From the NCBI GenBank assembly GCA_031431125.1, contig JANPCX010000012.1, forward strand, positions 1 through 64,000: a DNA stretch of 64,000 nt, given 5' to 3'. A program made the translations under genes and the position numbers. Position 1 is the stretch's first letter. Every line of letters begins with the position of its first letter. Shown here in pieces: positions 1-8,154 of the stretch. This stretch comes from JANPCX01 sp031431125 (GTDB lineage: Bacteria; Pseudomonadota; Gammaproteobacteria; Burkholderiales; Burkholderiaceae_C). The notes beneath the pieces are model-generated. The model did not search any database. It was not told the DNA's origin and saw nothing but the letters and a program-made list of their open reading frames with translations.

Positions 1-75
1 CACCAGCCTCACAGCCTCTAGCTTGAACTCCAGCGTGTATCTGGCCCGATGCTTCATTCCGTCTTTCTTGCTCAT
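1..75 (-). pseudogene. IS3-family transposase OrfA, N-terminal fragment at window edge
   Basis: Only the first 25 codons lie in the window, beginning at an ATG at 73-75 and running off the left edge. The peptide starts MSKKDGMKHRARYTLEF and then reads KLEAVRLV, the usual N-terminus of a small helix-turn-helix OrfA of IS3-family elements. The stretch upstream of its start, up to about position 140, has a TGACCTTGCCCCC-type end on the minus strand, as expected for the left end of an IS3 element. Whether the rest of the gene is intact cannot be judged here. Confidence 0.7.
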
Positions 76-202
76 CTCTCGTTCTCCATAACTGCATTTT
101 TATCATCAGCTATGAACTACGTTTTTCGGGGGCAAGGTCACTGCCCCCTCAGATTCGTGCCAGCCAAAAGGAACAATATCCGCGCGACCAAGAGGAAGCG
201 CG

Positions 203-469
203 ATGCGCAAGAGCAGATACACGGAAGAGCAGATCATCGGGTTCATCAAGCAGCTTGATGCAGGGATGAATGCAGCGGAGGTTTGCCGCAAGGTCGGCTT
301 CAGCACGGGCACGCTGTACAAGTGGCGAGCCAAGTTCGGCGGCATGCAGGCCAGCGAGGCCAAACGGCTGCGGGATGTCGAGGCCGAGAACGCCAATCTG
401 AAGAAGCTGCTGGCCGAGGCAATGCTGGACAACGAAGTCCTGAAGGTTGCCTTCGGGGTAAAGCGTTGA
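203..469 (+). CDS. IS3-family transposase OrfA
   Basis: This 88-residue protein is the DNA-binding first subunit of an IS3-family transposase. The N-terminal half (RYTEEQIIGFIKQLDAG, then EVCRKVGFSTGTLYKWR) is a helix-turn-helix, and residues of about 50-75 form the leucine-zipper-like coiled coil (AENANLKKLLAEAMLDN) used for dimerisation. Length is normal for the family. It overlaps the start of orfB by four bases; in active elements a ribosomal frameshift at such an overlap makes the OrfAB fusion. The open frame is intact although its partner is broken. Confidence 0.85.
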   Translation: MRKSRYTEEQIIGFIKQLDAGMNAAEVCRKVGFSTGTLYKWRAKFGGMQASEAKRLRDVEAENANLKKLLAEAMLDNEVLKVAFGVKR

Positions 470-1028
470 GCCCACCGGCCAAACGACGCGCGGTGGGCAT
501 GATGAGGCGAGCAACAAAGATCAGTGAACGGCGCGCCTGTTCGCTGGTGGGGCTGTCGCGGGACAATTGGCGTAACCCGCCAGAACGCCCTGAGAAGGGC
601 CAGCGGATCGTCAAGGTGGCACACGAGCGCAGGCGCTTTGGCTACAGATGCATTGCCGACATGCTGCGGGCAGATGGCACGACGGTAAACGACACGCGCG
701 TGTACCGGCTGTATCGACTGGAAGACCTCGCAGTGCGCAAGCGCCGTGGCAAGAAGCGCTTGAAGCTTGAGCGCGTGCCGCTACCGCTGCTTGCGGGCCA
801 ATGAAGTTTGGAGCCTGGACTTCGTCAGCGACAGTCTGGCCGGCGGCCGACGCATCAAGTGCTTAGCGATCACAGACGACTTCAGCCATGAATGCGTGGA
901 TCTGGCGCCAGGACTACAACGAGGTACGACCGCACAGCAGTTGCCAGCGCATGCCGCCTGCTAAATTCGCTGCCATGCATCGCCAGCATGCTGGCGATGC
1001 ATGGCAGGACGACCACGTTAAGGAGTAA
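466..1028 (+). pseudogene. IS3-family transposase OrfB, frameshifted and internally deleted
   Basis: The N-terminal part (SPPAKRRAVGMMRR, RRRFGYRCIADML, YRLYRLEDLAVRKRRGKK) reads in one frame to a stop near 804. An extra G around 796-798 shifts the rest (ANEVWSLDFVSDSLAGGRR, then ITDDFSHECVD) into another frame. Near 897-905 the sequence jumps to the usual C-terminal motif WRQDYNEVRPHSS and continues to a TAA at 1026-1028. The missing middle, roughly 100 residues judging from usual OrfB length, holds the second Asp and the Glu of the DDE catalytic triad. There are thus at least two inactivating lesions. Confidence 0.8.
970..1007. repeat. 38-bp perfect palindrome in orfB 3' end
   Basis: Bases 970-988 are the exact reverse complement of 989-1007, with no loop. 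The palindrome lies inside the C-terminal coding part of the broken orfB (peptide AAMHRQHAGDAWQ), so it may be a by-product of the IS coding sequence rather than a separate signal. No T-run follows on either side. Confidence 0.85.
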
Positions 1029-1153
1029 TCCCCTTCAACCCAGCAGATTTGTTCCCAATACTTGGTACGGGAATCGGGGGCAGGTCGGCCCAGTCGGTAC
1101 CCGAATACCGCGCACGGTAAAGCGCCGCGTCCCAGACGCAGCACAGCCAAACA

Positions 1154-1175
1154 AAAGGCCGCTGACGCGGCCTTT
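1154..1175 (-). terminator. Rho-independent terminator of the PEP-CTERM gene
   Basis: A 9-bp perfect stem (1154-1162 with 1167-1175) closes a 4-base loop. Read on the minus strand it ends in a T-rich run (TTTTGTTT). It lies about 20 bases past the stop of the minus-strand PEP-CTERM gene. Confidence 0.8.
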
Positions 1176-1196
1176 GTGGTTGAAAGATCAGCCTGT

Positions 1197-1892
1197 TCAG
1201 GCTTGGCGGCGTCGCACGCTGGCACCAATGGCCAACAAGGCTCCGCCCATCAACAGCACCGAAGAAGGCTCAGGCACCGTGGCGCTCCCGAAGGTGAAAG
1301 CGTGCCAGTTCTCAGCAGTGGAGCTGAAGGTCAATGAGGTCACGGGCGCGTTGAACAGCAGCGTGCCGTGAAACTCCCGCATCGTCAACGTGTCGCCAGC
1401 ACCCATGATGCCGTTGGTGGTGTCGTTGCCCCAGAACCCTGCGCCTTCGCTGTCGATGGTGAAGGCTTGGTTGAAGTCATAGGTCACGGGCAAACCGGCT
1501 TGCCCCACACTCAGCAAGGCCATGTAGAGGTTGTTGACTGCCGACGAAAAAGTCACTGTCACCAAATTTCCGCTGGCCAAACCGAGCTGCTCGCAAGGGG
1601 TGGGGGCGTTGCTGATGTTGCCGTCGGTGTAGGCGCGGTCGGCAGCGTTAGGCTCGGTCCAGAAATTGGTGCCGCAGTTCCCGGCGCCAGAGAGTTGGGA
1701 CACGCCATTCATCGCCGTGCTGGCGCTGACGGTGACGGTGACCCCACCCATCGTTCCGGTAGCCGATTGCAAGTTGCTGCTCAGGGACGTCCAGTCTGCC
1801 CACGAGACAACGGCTGCATTGGCGCTGCCCAACGCCAAAGTCATCAATGCCGCGCAAAGCAAACGGCATGTTTTGTTGAATCGAGGTTTCAT
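1197..1892 (-). CDS. PEP-CTERM sorting-domain exported protein
   Basis: This 231-residue protein has an N-terminal signal peptide (positive start MKPRFNK, hydrophobic core, cleavage around SANA-A) and a C-terminal PEP-CTERM tripartite signal: VPEPSS, a hydrophobic helix (VLLMGGALLAIGA) and a basic tail RRRQA. In proteobacteria such tails direct proteins to exosortase/archaeosortase-like transpeptidases at the inner membrane, often in exopolysaccharide-producing strains. The middle is Ser/Thr/Gly/Asn-rich with few charges and no recognised enzymatic motif. No exosortase gene is in the window. It has its own terminator downstream, so it looks monocistronic. Function of the mature part is unknown. 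Confidence 0.85.
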   Translation of the reverse strand: MKPRFNKTCRLLCAALMTLALGSANAAVVSWADWTSLSSNLQSATGTMGGVTVTVSASTAMNGVSQLSGAGNCGTNFWTEPNAADRAYTDGNISNAPTPCEQLGLASGNLVTVTFSSAVNNLYMALLSVGQAGLPVTYDFNQAFTIDSEGAGFWGNDTTNGIMGAGDTLTMREFHGTLLFNAPVTSLTFSSTAENWHAFTFGSATVPEPSSVLLMGGALLAIGASVRRRQA

Positions 1893-2106
1893 GGAGTTTT
1901 TTCCGGGTTGAGTGTGTGAAGATGGGCTGCTTACAACTACTTACGACACTGTAACCAAGACCGCTGCCCAGAATCAAGCTCCATTGCGGGGCACTGGATG
2001 AATCCGATAAATCGTTCACGTTGATTTGCCCCGGCAAGCCGCCGCCACAACATTTTGAGAAGGCCGAGACGAAGAAAGGGTACTGGCACCTCATCGCGCC
2101 CTTGAG

Positions 2107-2135
2107 TTGGTCGCACAACCCCACCTCTCTATAAT
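2107..2135 (+). promoter_or_regulatory. Sigma70-type promoter upstream of the fmdB gene
   Basis: A -35-like TTGGTC (2107-2112) is followed after exactly 17 bases by a perfect -10 box TATAAT (2130-2135). Transcription would begin near 2142, about 40 bases before the ATG at 2182. This also argues against any translation start at 2107 for the downstream gene. Confidence 0.65.
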
Positions 2136-2181
2136 TCGCGGTTTGCCTCGTTTGTCTCCCGTTTTTCGAAGAAAGTACCCC

Positions 2182-2556
2182 ATGCCGATCTACGCCTACC
2201 GCTGCGAAACGTGCGGCCACGCGAAAGACGTGCTGCAGAAAATGTCCGATCCGGTGTTGACCACCTGCCCTTCGTGTGGCGCTGAGGCGTTCAAGAAACA
2301 GGTCACGGCAGCGGGGTTTCAGCTCAAAGGTTCGGGTTGGTATGTGACCGACTTTCGCGGTGGCACGACGGGAGCACCCGCTGAAAAGGCCGACGAGACT
2401 GCGACCACCCCTGCTGCAACGGCTACAGCAGAAGCAGCCAAAAGCACCGACGCGGCAAGCCCAGCGCCGGCCAGCGCGCCTGCGGCTTCCCCCAGCACCG
2501 GCAGCACAGCCTCCGCACCCGCCACATCGCCCGCCAGCCCGCCCAAAGCGGCCTGA
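2182..2556 (+). CDS. FmdB-family zinc ribbon protein
   Basis: The protein has 124 residues from the ATG at 2182. The N-terminal domain starts MPIYAYRCETCG and has two CxxC knuckles (C8/C11 and C29/C32), typical of the FmdB/CxxC_CxxC_SSSS zinc-ribbon family. After about residue 60 it becomes a low-complexity Ala/Pro/Ser/Thr-rich tail. The family's biochemical role is poorly known; some members are regulatory. It leads the fmdB-DUF502-aspS run, an order common in Comamonadaceae, and has a good promoter just upstream. The in-frame extension to 2107 is rejected because it overlaps that promoter. Confidence 0.88.
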   Translation: MPIYAYRCETCGHAKDVLQKMSDPVLTTCPSCGAEAFKKQVTAAGFQLKGSGWYVTDFRGGTTGAPAEKADETATTPAATATAEAAKSTDAASPAPASAPAASPSTGSTASAPATSPASPPKAA

Positions 2557-2613
2557 CCTGGCTTTGTTGGCACCCCATCATTCGGCATCGAAGGCGATCA
2601 CCCAAGGATTGAT

Positions 2614-3261
2614 GTGAAGAAATACCTGCTCGCCGGCCTCTTGGTTTGGCTGCCTCTGGCGATCACGATTTGGCTGTTGCATTCGGTACTGGGGCTGCTG
2701 GATGGCCTCTTTGCGTTTTTGCTGAGCACGTCTCAAGCCGTGCTGCCGGAGTCGGCACGCGCCAGTTTGGAGATGCTGAAGAAGCCCGGGGTGGGTGTGG
2801 TGGTGATGTTGCTCGGCCTGCTGCTCACCGGGGTCTTCGCCACCAATATTTTTGGCCAATGGGCTTTGCGCCAAGCCGCCAAATTGTTGCATCGCATTCC
2901 CATCGTCAAATCGATTTACAGCTCGATCAAACAGGTCTCGGACACGCTGTTCTCCAGCAGCGGCAATGCGTTTCGTGAAGCGGTGCTGGTGCAGTATCCA
3001 AGGCAAGGCAGCTGGACCATTGCTTTTGTCACTGGCAAACCCGGCGGTGAAGCGGCTTCCCATTTGACCGGCGACTACCTCAGCATTTATGTGCCCACCA
3101 CACCCAACCCCACCTCGGGTTTCTTTTTGATGGTGTTGCGCAGCGATGTGATTGAACTCAAGATGAGCGTGGACGAAGCGCTGAAGTATGTGATTTCCAT
3201 GGGGGTCGTGGCACCACCGACCACCGCGCCAGTGGTCGCCGCAGAGCCCGCACGAAATTGA
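2614..3261 (+). CDS. DUF502 family inner-membrane protein
   Basis: This 215-residue protein starts at a GTG (2614); the nearby ATG at 2612 is followed directly by a stop. Hydrophobic segments lie at about residues 4-30 and 60-80, followed by the family hallmark IPIVKSIYSSIKQ and a soluble beta-rich domain (SYP-like YLSIYVPTTPNPTSG). DUF502 proteins are widespread in proteobacteria and plants, and their function is not firmly established. The gene lies 57 bases downstream of the FmdB gene and 136 bases upstream of aspS. An 11-bp hairpin follows its stop. Confidence 0.88.
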   Translation: MKKYLLAGLLVWLPLAITIWLLHSVLGLLDGLFAFLLSTSQAVLPESARASLEMLKKPGVGVVVMLLGLLLTGVFATNIFGQWALRQAAKLLHRIPIVKSIYSSIKQVSDTLFSSSGNAFREAVLVQYPRQGSWTIAFVTGKPGGEAASHLTGDYLSIYVPTTPNPTSGFFLMVLRSDVIELKMSVDEALKYVISMGVVAPPTTAPVVAAEPARN

Positions 3262-3262
3262 C

Positions 3263-3293
3263 GCGGTTGAGCGCACGGCCCGCGCTCAACCGC
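3263..3293 (+). other. Hairpin after DUF502 gene
   Basis: Two 11-base arms (3263-3273 and 3283-3293) are perfect complements around a 9-base loop, two bases past the DUF502 stop. No T-run follows, so it is not a classical terminator; it could stabilise the upstream mRNA 3' end or attenuate readthrough into aspS. Confidence 0.6.
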
Positions 3294-3397
3294 ACGGCAT
3301 CGTTGAACCACAGCCAACGACGCACAGGGCTACACACATTGAACGGCAAACGCTCTGTCAGAGAGATGCCACCGAAATTTGAATTTGGAGTGAAACC

Positions 3398-5209
3398 ATG
3401 AGAACAACCTACTGCGGCTTGGTCAACGAAGCCTTGATGGACCAGACGGTCACCTTGATGGGCTGGGCGCACCGCCGCCGCGACCATGGCGGCGTGATTT
3501 TTGTGGACCTGCGCGACCGCGAGGGTCTGGTGCAAATCGTTTGCGACCCCGACCGTGCTGACATGTTTAAAGCCGCTGAGGGCGTGCGCAACGAGTTCTG
3601 CTTGAAGGTCGTCGGCAAGGTACGCGCGCGCCCCACCGGCACCGAGAACAGCAACCTCACCAGCGGCAAGATTGAAGTGTTGTGCCATGAGCTGGAAGTG
3701 CTCAATCCCAGCGTCACCCCACCCTTCCAACTCGACGATGAGAACCTCTCCGAGACCACGCGCCTGACCCACCGTGTGCTGGACCTGCGCCGCCCGGCCA
3801 TGCAGAAAAACCTCATCCTGCGTTACCGCGTGGCCATGGAGGTGCGCAAGTTTTTGGACGCCAATGGTTTCATCGACATTGAAACCCCCATGCTCACCAA
3901 GAGCACCCCCGAGGGGGCTCGTGACTACCTGGTTCCGAGCCGTGTCAACGAAGGCATGTTTTTCGCGCTGCCACAGTCACCACAGCTCTTCAAGCAGCTC
4001 TTGATGGTGTCGGGGTTTGACCGTTATTACCAAATCACCAAGTGTTTCCGCGACGAAGACTTGCGCGCCGACCGCCAGCCCGAATTCACGCAGATCGACA
4101 TTGAAACCAGCTTCCTCACCGAGGAAGAAATCCGCGCCATGTTCGAGGGCATGATTCGCCATGTGTTCAAGACCGCGATGAATGTGGACTTGCCCGCCTA
4201 CCCGGTGATGAAATACGCGGAGACCATGCACCGCTTCGGCTCCGACAAACCCGATCTGCGCGTGAAACTGGAATTCACCGAACTCACCGACGTGATGGGT
4301 GATGTGGACTTCAAGGTCTTCAGCACCCCGGCCACGATGAAGGGTGGCCGTGTGGTGGCCTTGCGTGTACCGGGCGGAGCAGAAATCAGCCGCGGTGAGA
4401 TTGACGCCTACACCGAGTTCGTGAAAATTTACGGCGCCAAGGGTTTGGCCTGGATCAAGGTCAATGATGTGAGCAAAGGCCGCGAGGGCCTGCAAAGCCC
4501 CATCGTCAAGAACCTGCACGACAAAGCCGTGGCAGACATCCTGTCGCGCAGTGGTGCGCAAAACGGCGACCTGCTTTTCTTCGGTGCCGACAAAGAAAAA
4601 ATCGTGAACGACGCGATCGGCGCGCTGCGGGTGAAAATTGGCCACAGCGAGTTTGGCAAATCGCACGGCCTCTTCGACGATGTGTGGGCCCCGCTGTGGG
4701 TGGTGGACTTCCCCATGTTCGAACACGATGAAGAAGGCCAGCGCTGGAACGCGGTGCACCACCCCTTCACGGCGCCCAAAGACGGCCACGAAGACTACAT
4801 GGACACCGACCCCGGCCGCTGCATCTCCAAAGCCTACGACATGGTGCTCAACGGTTGGGAACTCGGTGGTGGCTCGATTCGCATCCACCGTGCCGAGGTG
4901 CAAAGCAAGGTGTTCAGCGCGCTGAAAATCACCCCCGAAGACGCGCAGCTCAAATTTGGTTTCTTGCTCGATGCCTTGCAATACGGCGCGCCACCCCATG
5001 GCGGCTTGGCCTTTGGCCTGGACCGTTTGATCACCTTGATGACCAAGGCCGAAAGCATCCGCGACGTCATCGCCTTCCCCAAAACCCAGCGCGCCCAGTG
5101 TTTGCTCACGCATGCGCCGAGCGGGGTGGACGAGAAACAGCTGCGCGAGTTGCACATTCGCCTGCGTAATCCACAAGCGAATCCGCAGGGCTCCGGCAGC
5201 CAAAGCTAA
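3398..5209 (+). CDS. aspS: Aspartate--tRNA ligase
   Basis: This 603-residue class II aminoacyl-tRNA synthetase charges tRNA-Asp in the cytosol (non-discriminating forms also charge tRNA-Asn). It has an N-terminal OB-fold anticodon-binding domain (GWAHRRRDHGGVIFVDLRDR), then class II motif 2 (FRDEDLRADRQPEFTQID, starting near residue 217), the bacterial GAD insertion in the middle, and motif 3 (LAFGLDRL, near residue 539). Length is typical of bacterial AspRS. The start MRTTYCGLVNEAL is preceded by a weak purine-rich site (GGAGTGAAACC). It is followed 22 bases on by nudB. Confidence 0.97.
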   Translation: MRTTYCGLVNEALMDQTVTLMGWAHRRRDHGGVIFVDLRDREGLVQIVCDPDRADMFKAAEGVRNEFCLKVVGKVRARPTGTENSNLTSGKIEVLCHELEVLNPSVTPPFQLDDENLSETTRLTHRVLDLRRPAMQKNLILRYRVAMEVRKFLDANGFIDIETPMLTKSTPEGARDYLVPSRVNEGMFFALPQSPQLFKQLLMVSGFDRYYQITKCFRDEDLRADRQPEFTQIDIETSFLTEEEIRAMFEGMIRHVFKTAMNVDLPAYPVMKYAETMHRFGSDKPDLRVKLEFTELTDVMGDVDFKVFSTPATMKGGRVVALRVPGGAEISRGEIDAYTEFVKIYGAKGLAWIKVNDVSKGREGLQSPIVKNLHDKAVADILSRSGAQNGDLLFFGADKEKIVNDAIGALRVKIGHSEFGKSHGLFDDVWAPLWVVDFPMFEHDEEGQRWNAVHHPFTAPKDGHEDYMDTDPGRCISKAYDMVLNGWELGGGSIRIHRAEVQSKVFSALKITPEDAQLKFGFLLDALQYGAPPHGGLAFGLDRLITLMTKAESIRDVIAFPKTQRAQCLLTHAPSGVDEKQLRELHIRLRNPQANPQGSGSQS

Positions 5210-5231
5210 GCCAGCGCTGCAGCACTCACCC

Positions 5232-5687
5232 ATGAACACCCGCCCGCCGAAAATTCCCGAGTCGGTGTTGGTGGTGATTCACACCAGTGACCTTCAGGTG
5301 CTGCTGCTGGAGCGCGCCGACCAGCCCGGTTTTTGGCAAAGCGTGACCGGCTCCAAAGACCTGGTGGACGAGCCGCTGCTTGAGACCGCGGCCCGTGAAG
5401 TGACTGAAGAAACAGGCATCCATGTAAGCCCCAGGGCGCCTGAGCTGCGCGACTGGCAGCTGAGCAATGTCTACGAGATCTATCCCGTGTGGCGGCACCG
5501 TTACGCGCCGGGCGTGACCCACAACACCGAACATGTGTTTGGACTGTTGGTGCCCGCTGGCACTGCGGTTGTGCTCGCTCCCCGCGAACACCTGAGCTTT
5601 GTTTGGCTGCCGTGGCAAGATGCCGCAGACCGGTGTTTTTCGCCATCCAACGCGGAAGCGATTTTGCAATTGCCGCAGTTCGTGTAG
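5232..5687 (+). CDS. nudB: Dihydroneopterin triphosphate diphosphatase (Nudix)
   Basis: This 151-residue Nudix hydrolase probably removes pyrophosphate from dihydroneopterin triphosphate in folate synthesis. The Nudix box runs from about G40 to I63 with REVTEETGI intact; its first half (GSKDLVDEPLLE) is one residue longer than the consensus. The N-terminal context (SVLVVIHT, LLLERAD..GFWQSVTGS) is typical of NudB. The position directly after aspS is conserved in betaproteobacteria and E. coli-type genomes. The ATG at 5232 is chosen over an upstream in-frame start lying inside aspS. Confidence 0.9.
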   Translation: MNTRPPKIPESVLVVIHTSDLQVLLLERADQPGFWQSVTGSKDLVDEPLLETAAREVTEETGIHVSPRAPELRDWQLSNVYEIYPVWRHRYAPGVTHNTEHVFGLLVPAGTAVVLAPREHLSFVWLPWQDAADRCFSPSNAEAILQLPQFV

Positions 5688-5703
5688 ACACCCCACCCAT
5701 TTC

Positions 5704-6486
5704 ATGCGTTTTCCCGCTTCCACCCTGCCTGAAGGCCAGCGTTTGCGTGTGGCCACCTACAACATTCACAAAGGCGTGCGCGGCTTTGGTGGCAACAAAC
5801 GCCTGGAGATTCACAACATTGGCCTGGGCATTGAGGCCCTGGACGCAGACCTGGTTTTTTTGCAAGAGGTGCGCCACTTTCACCACGGTGAGGCGCGGCA
5901 TTTTGACCGCTCCTCTTTCGGTTGGCCCGCTCAAGGTCAGGCGCATTTCTTGGCACCGGAAGGATATGAAGTTGCCTACCGCACCAACGCGGTCACGCGC
6001 CAAGGCGAGCACGGCAACGCCCTGCTGTCACGTTGGCCGCTGGGTGATGCGGGTCACCACGACGTGTCCGACCACCGCTTTGAGCAACGCGGCCTCTTGC
6101 ATGTGCCTGTTCAATGGGCGGGCCTGCGCCTGCATGCCATCGTGGCGCATTTGGGTTTGATGCATGCAAGCCGGGTGCGCCAGGTGCAGCGCATTGCGCG
6201 TTTCATTGAAGCACAGGTGCCGAACAATGAACCCTTGCTGCTCGCCGGAGATTTCAACGACTGGGGCGAACGTCTGGACGAGCCCATGCGCCAGCTCGGT
6301 TTGGTGCGCGCCAGTGTGGAGGGGGTAGCCGCCCCTCGCACTTTTCCCTCGCGGGTTCCCGTGTTCTCGCTCGACCGCATCTACACACGCGGTTTTCGCT
6401 GCGTGACCAGCTTTTCGCCGCGCGGTCCAGCATGGGCGCGCATGTCAGACCACCTGCCGTTGTTGGCAGACTTGGTGCCCGAGTGA
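5704..6486 (+). CDS. Endonuclease/exonuclease/phosphatase (EEP) family protein
   Basis: The 260-residue protein has the EEP (DNase I-like) fold signatures: VATYNIHKGV near the N-terminus, a catalytic Glu in VFLQEVR, LLAGDFNDW in the second half and SDHLPLLADL at the C-terminus. Members hydrolyse phosphodiesters in nucleic acids or phospholipid headgroups; the substrate cannot be read from sequence. The start at 5704 gives the normal family length, and the longer frame overlaps nudB. It sits 16 bases after nudB and 31 bases before a cardiolipin synthase, a pairing seen in many proteobacteria. Confidence 0.88.
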   Translation: MRFPASTLPEGQRLRVATYNIHKGVRGFGGNKRLEIHNIGLGIEALDADLVFLQEVRHFHHGEARHFDRSSFGWPAQGQAHFLAPEGYEVAYRTNAVTRQGEHGNALLSRWPLGDAGHHDVSDHRFEQRGLLHVPVQWAGLRLHAIVAHLGLMHASRVRQVQRIARFIEAQVPNNEPLLLAGDFNDWGERLDEPMRQLGLVRASVEGVAAPRTFPSRVPVFSLDRIYTRGFRCVTSFSPRGPAWARMSDHLPLLADLVPE

Positions 6487-6517
6487 ATCACCGGCTTCCC
6501 ATTCAGGACAAGGCGTC

Positions 6518-7864
6518 ATGAACACGGAAGACGAGGACGTGCCCCATTCCCTGGACCGCTTGTGGAGTCTGGTGCCTCGCCCCGTGTTCACGGGTGGCAA
6601 CCAAGTGCGGCTGCTGCAAGGCGGCGACGAGTTGTTTCCCAGCATGTGCGAAGCCATAGACCAAGCGCAAAACGAGGTGTGGCTGGCCACCTATATTTTT
6701 CACAATGACGACGCGTCCTTGCGGGTGGTGGCCGCACTGGGACGCGCGGCCGACCGCGGCGTGCGTGTGCGTGTGGTGGTGGATGGTTTTGGCTCCAAGG
6801 CCACCTTGTTTCAACTGAAAGAACGTTGGGCGCACAGCGCAGGCGGCACTGGCCTTTTCTCGCGGCGCCATGCCCAGCGCAATCCCAGCGGTGTCGCGAT
6901 GGCCGTATTTCGCCCCATGCACGGCTGGTGGAGTTGGTTGCACCCCGGCCAAATGCGGCGTTTGCATCAGAAGTTGTGCGTGGTGGATGGTCGCCACGCG
7001 TTTGTCGGCGGCATCAACATCATTGATGACAGGCTGGATCTGCGGCACGGCCGCACGGAGCAACCTCGACTGGACTTTGCGGTGAGTGTGCAAGGACCGG
7101 TGGCACTGTCCGTTGAACAAGCGGTGCGGGCCGTGTGGACCCGGGCCTGGTTGGGTCGCGACTTTGGTGAGGAGTTGCGTGCCCTGGTGCGCAGCAACGA
7201 ACCCATGCGCCGCGTCAAACGGTTGGTCAAACAACTGCGCATGCCACGCGGCGAAGGTCTGCGGCAAAAACCCGGGCCCATGCCGGCAGTGCAAACCGCC
7301 TTCGTGCTGCGAGACAACCTGCGCCAGCGCCGCACCATCGAGCGCAGCTACATCGCAGCACTGCGCGGCGCACAGGAGCGGGTGGACTTGGTCTCGCCCT
7401 ACTTCTATCCGGCCACCGCTTTTCGCAGGGCCCTGTGCGCGGCCGCGGAGCGCGGTGTGCAAGTGCGGGTCTTGCTGCAAGGCAAACTCGACTACCGCAT
7501 TGCTGGTTTGGCAGCTCGGGTGCTTTACGACGAGTTGCTGACCAGCGGTGTGCAGGTGTTTGAGTACACCCCCGCTTTTTTGCACGCCAAGGTTGCCTTG
7601 GTCGACACACACTGGGCCACCGTGGGCAGCTCCAACATCGACCCGCTGTCCCTGCTGCTCAATCTGGAGGCCAATGTGATCGTGCGTGATGCGCAATTCA
7701 ACCGAGAGCTCAGCGGCCGGTTTGAGCAGGCATTGGCAGTTTCCAAACAGGTAACAGCGACCACGTCCAGCGGCAAAGGTTTGTGGCCGGTTCTGATGCG
7801 CGGTTTGGTGGCCTGGGCAGCGCATGTCTACCTGAGACTGGCTGGCGCCAGTGGCAAGTACTGA
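6518..7864 (+). CDS. clsB: Cardiolipin synthase B (phospholipase D family)
   Basis: The 448-residue protein carries two HKD phospholipase-D motifs, HQKLCVVDG (H150, K152, D157) and HAKVALVDT (H356, K358, D363), each followed by the GG/GSxNxD pattern (FVGGINI; VGSSNIDP). It should make cardiolipin by phosphatidyl transfer at the inner membrane. Strong N-terminal membrane helices are lacking, as in ClsB rather than ClsA. Its neighbour upstream is the EEP-family gene. A mildly hydrophobic tail (PVLMRGLVAWAAHVYLRLAG) may help membrane association. Confidence 0.92.
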   Translation: MNTEDEDVPHSLDRLWSLVPRPVFTGGNQVRLLQGGDELFPSMCEAIDQAQNEVWLATYIFHNDDASLRVVAALGRAADRGVRVRVVVDGFGSKATLFQLKERWAHSAGGTGLFSRRHAQRNPSGVAMAVFRPMHGWWSWLHPGQMRRLHQKLCVVDGRHAFVGGINIIDDRLDLRHGRTEQPRLDFAVSVQGPVALSVEQAVRAVWTRAWLGRDFGEELRALVRSNEPMRRVKRLVKQLRMPRGEGLRQKPGPMPAVQTAFVLRDNLRQRRTIERSYIAALRGAQERVDLVSPYFYPATAFRRALCAAAERGVQVRVLLQGKLDYRIAGLAARVLYDELLTSGVQVFEYTPAFLHAKVALVDTHWATVGSSNIDPLSLLLNLEANVIVRDAQFNRELSGRFEQALAVSKQVTATTSSGKGLWPVLMRGLVAWAAHVYLRLAGASGKY

Positions 7865-8154
7865 CAAACTTTTTTCTGCTTCCAGCCACACCCCCTTGAA
7901 TCAGGGGTTTTACCTGGGCACGGCTTGGACAAGCGGGCTACCAGGGGTCTCCTGGAGCCGCTAATATCGCAGCCGGGGTCACAAATTGTGTTTTCTCGTC
8001 AGTGCCACACTGAGTTTTGGTGGGCCTGTTTTTTGCATCCACTTGCGTCAGCCCATGATGGCCAGCAGCTTCCACAAGTTGCTCTGTTGAACTCACATAT
8101 TCAAGCCAGGCTGCAGGCGGTGCAGCCAAGCTTGTCGCGTTGCGGAGAGTGGGA

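Larger units (their letters stand above)
139..1086 (+). mobile_element. IS3-family element remnant (IS407/IS51-like group)
   Basis: The element carries an intact orfA (203-469) and a broken orfB (466-1028). The left end near 139-160 (CTGCCCCC followed by GATTCGTG) resembles the reverse complement of the right end near 1060-1086 (ACCTGCCCCCGATTCCCG), so imperfect terminal inverted repeats of the IS3 type are still visible. The exact ends and target duplication were not resolved. The left end abuts the left end of the minus-strand IS3 element at 1-140, giving a head-to-head pair. With the catalytic middle of orfB deleted, the copy should be unable to move itself. Confidence 0.75.

Noticed and set aside
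970..1007. Palindrome as a transcription terminator
   Set aside because: No T-run on either side, no loop, and it lies within the orfB reading frame.
3977..5239. 420-codon open frame on the minus strand
   Set aside because: It lies entirely antisense to aspS. Its Gly/His/Val/Gln-rich composition is the typical shadow of GC-rich coding DNA.
6503..7891. 462-codon open frame on the minus strand
   Set aside because: Antisense to clsB, whose HKD motifs are intact. The composition (His/Gln/Ala) marks it as a shadow.
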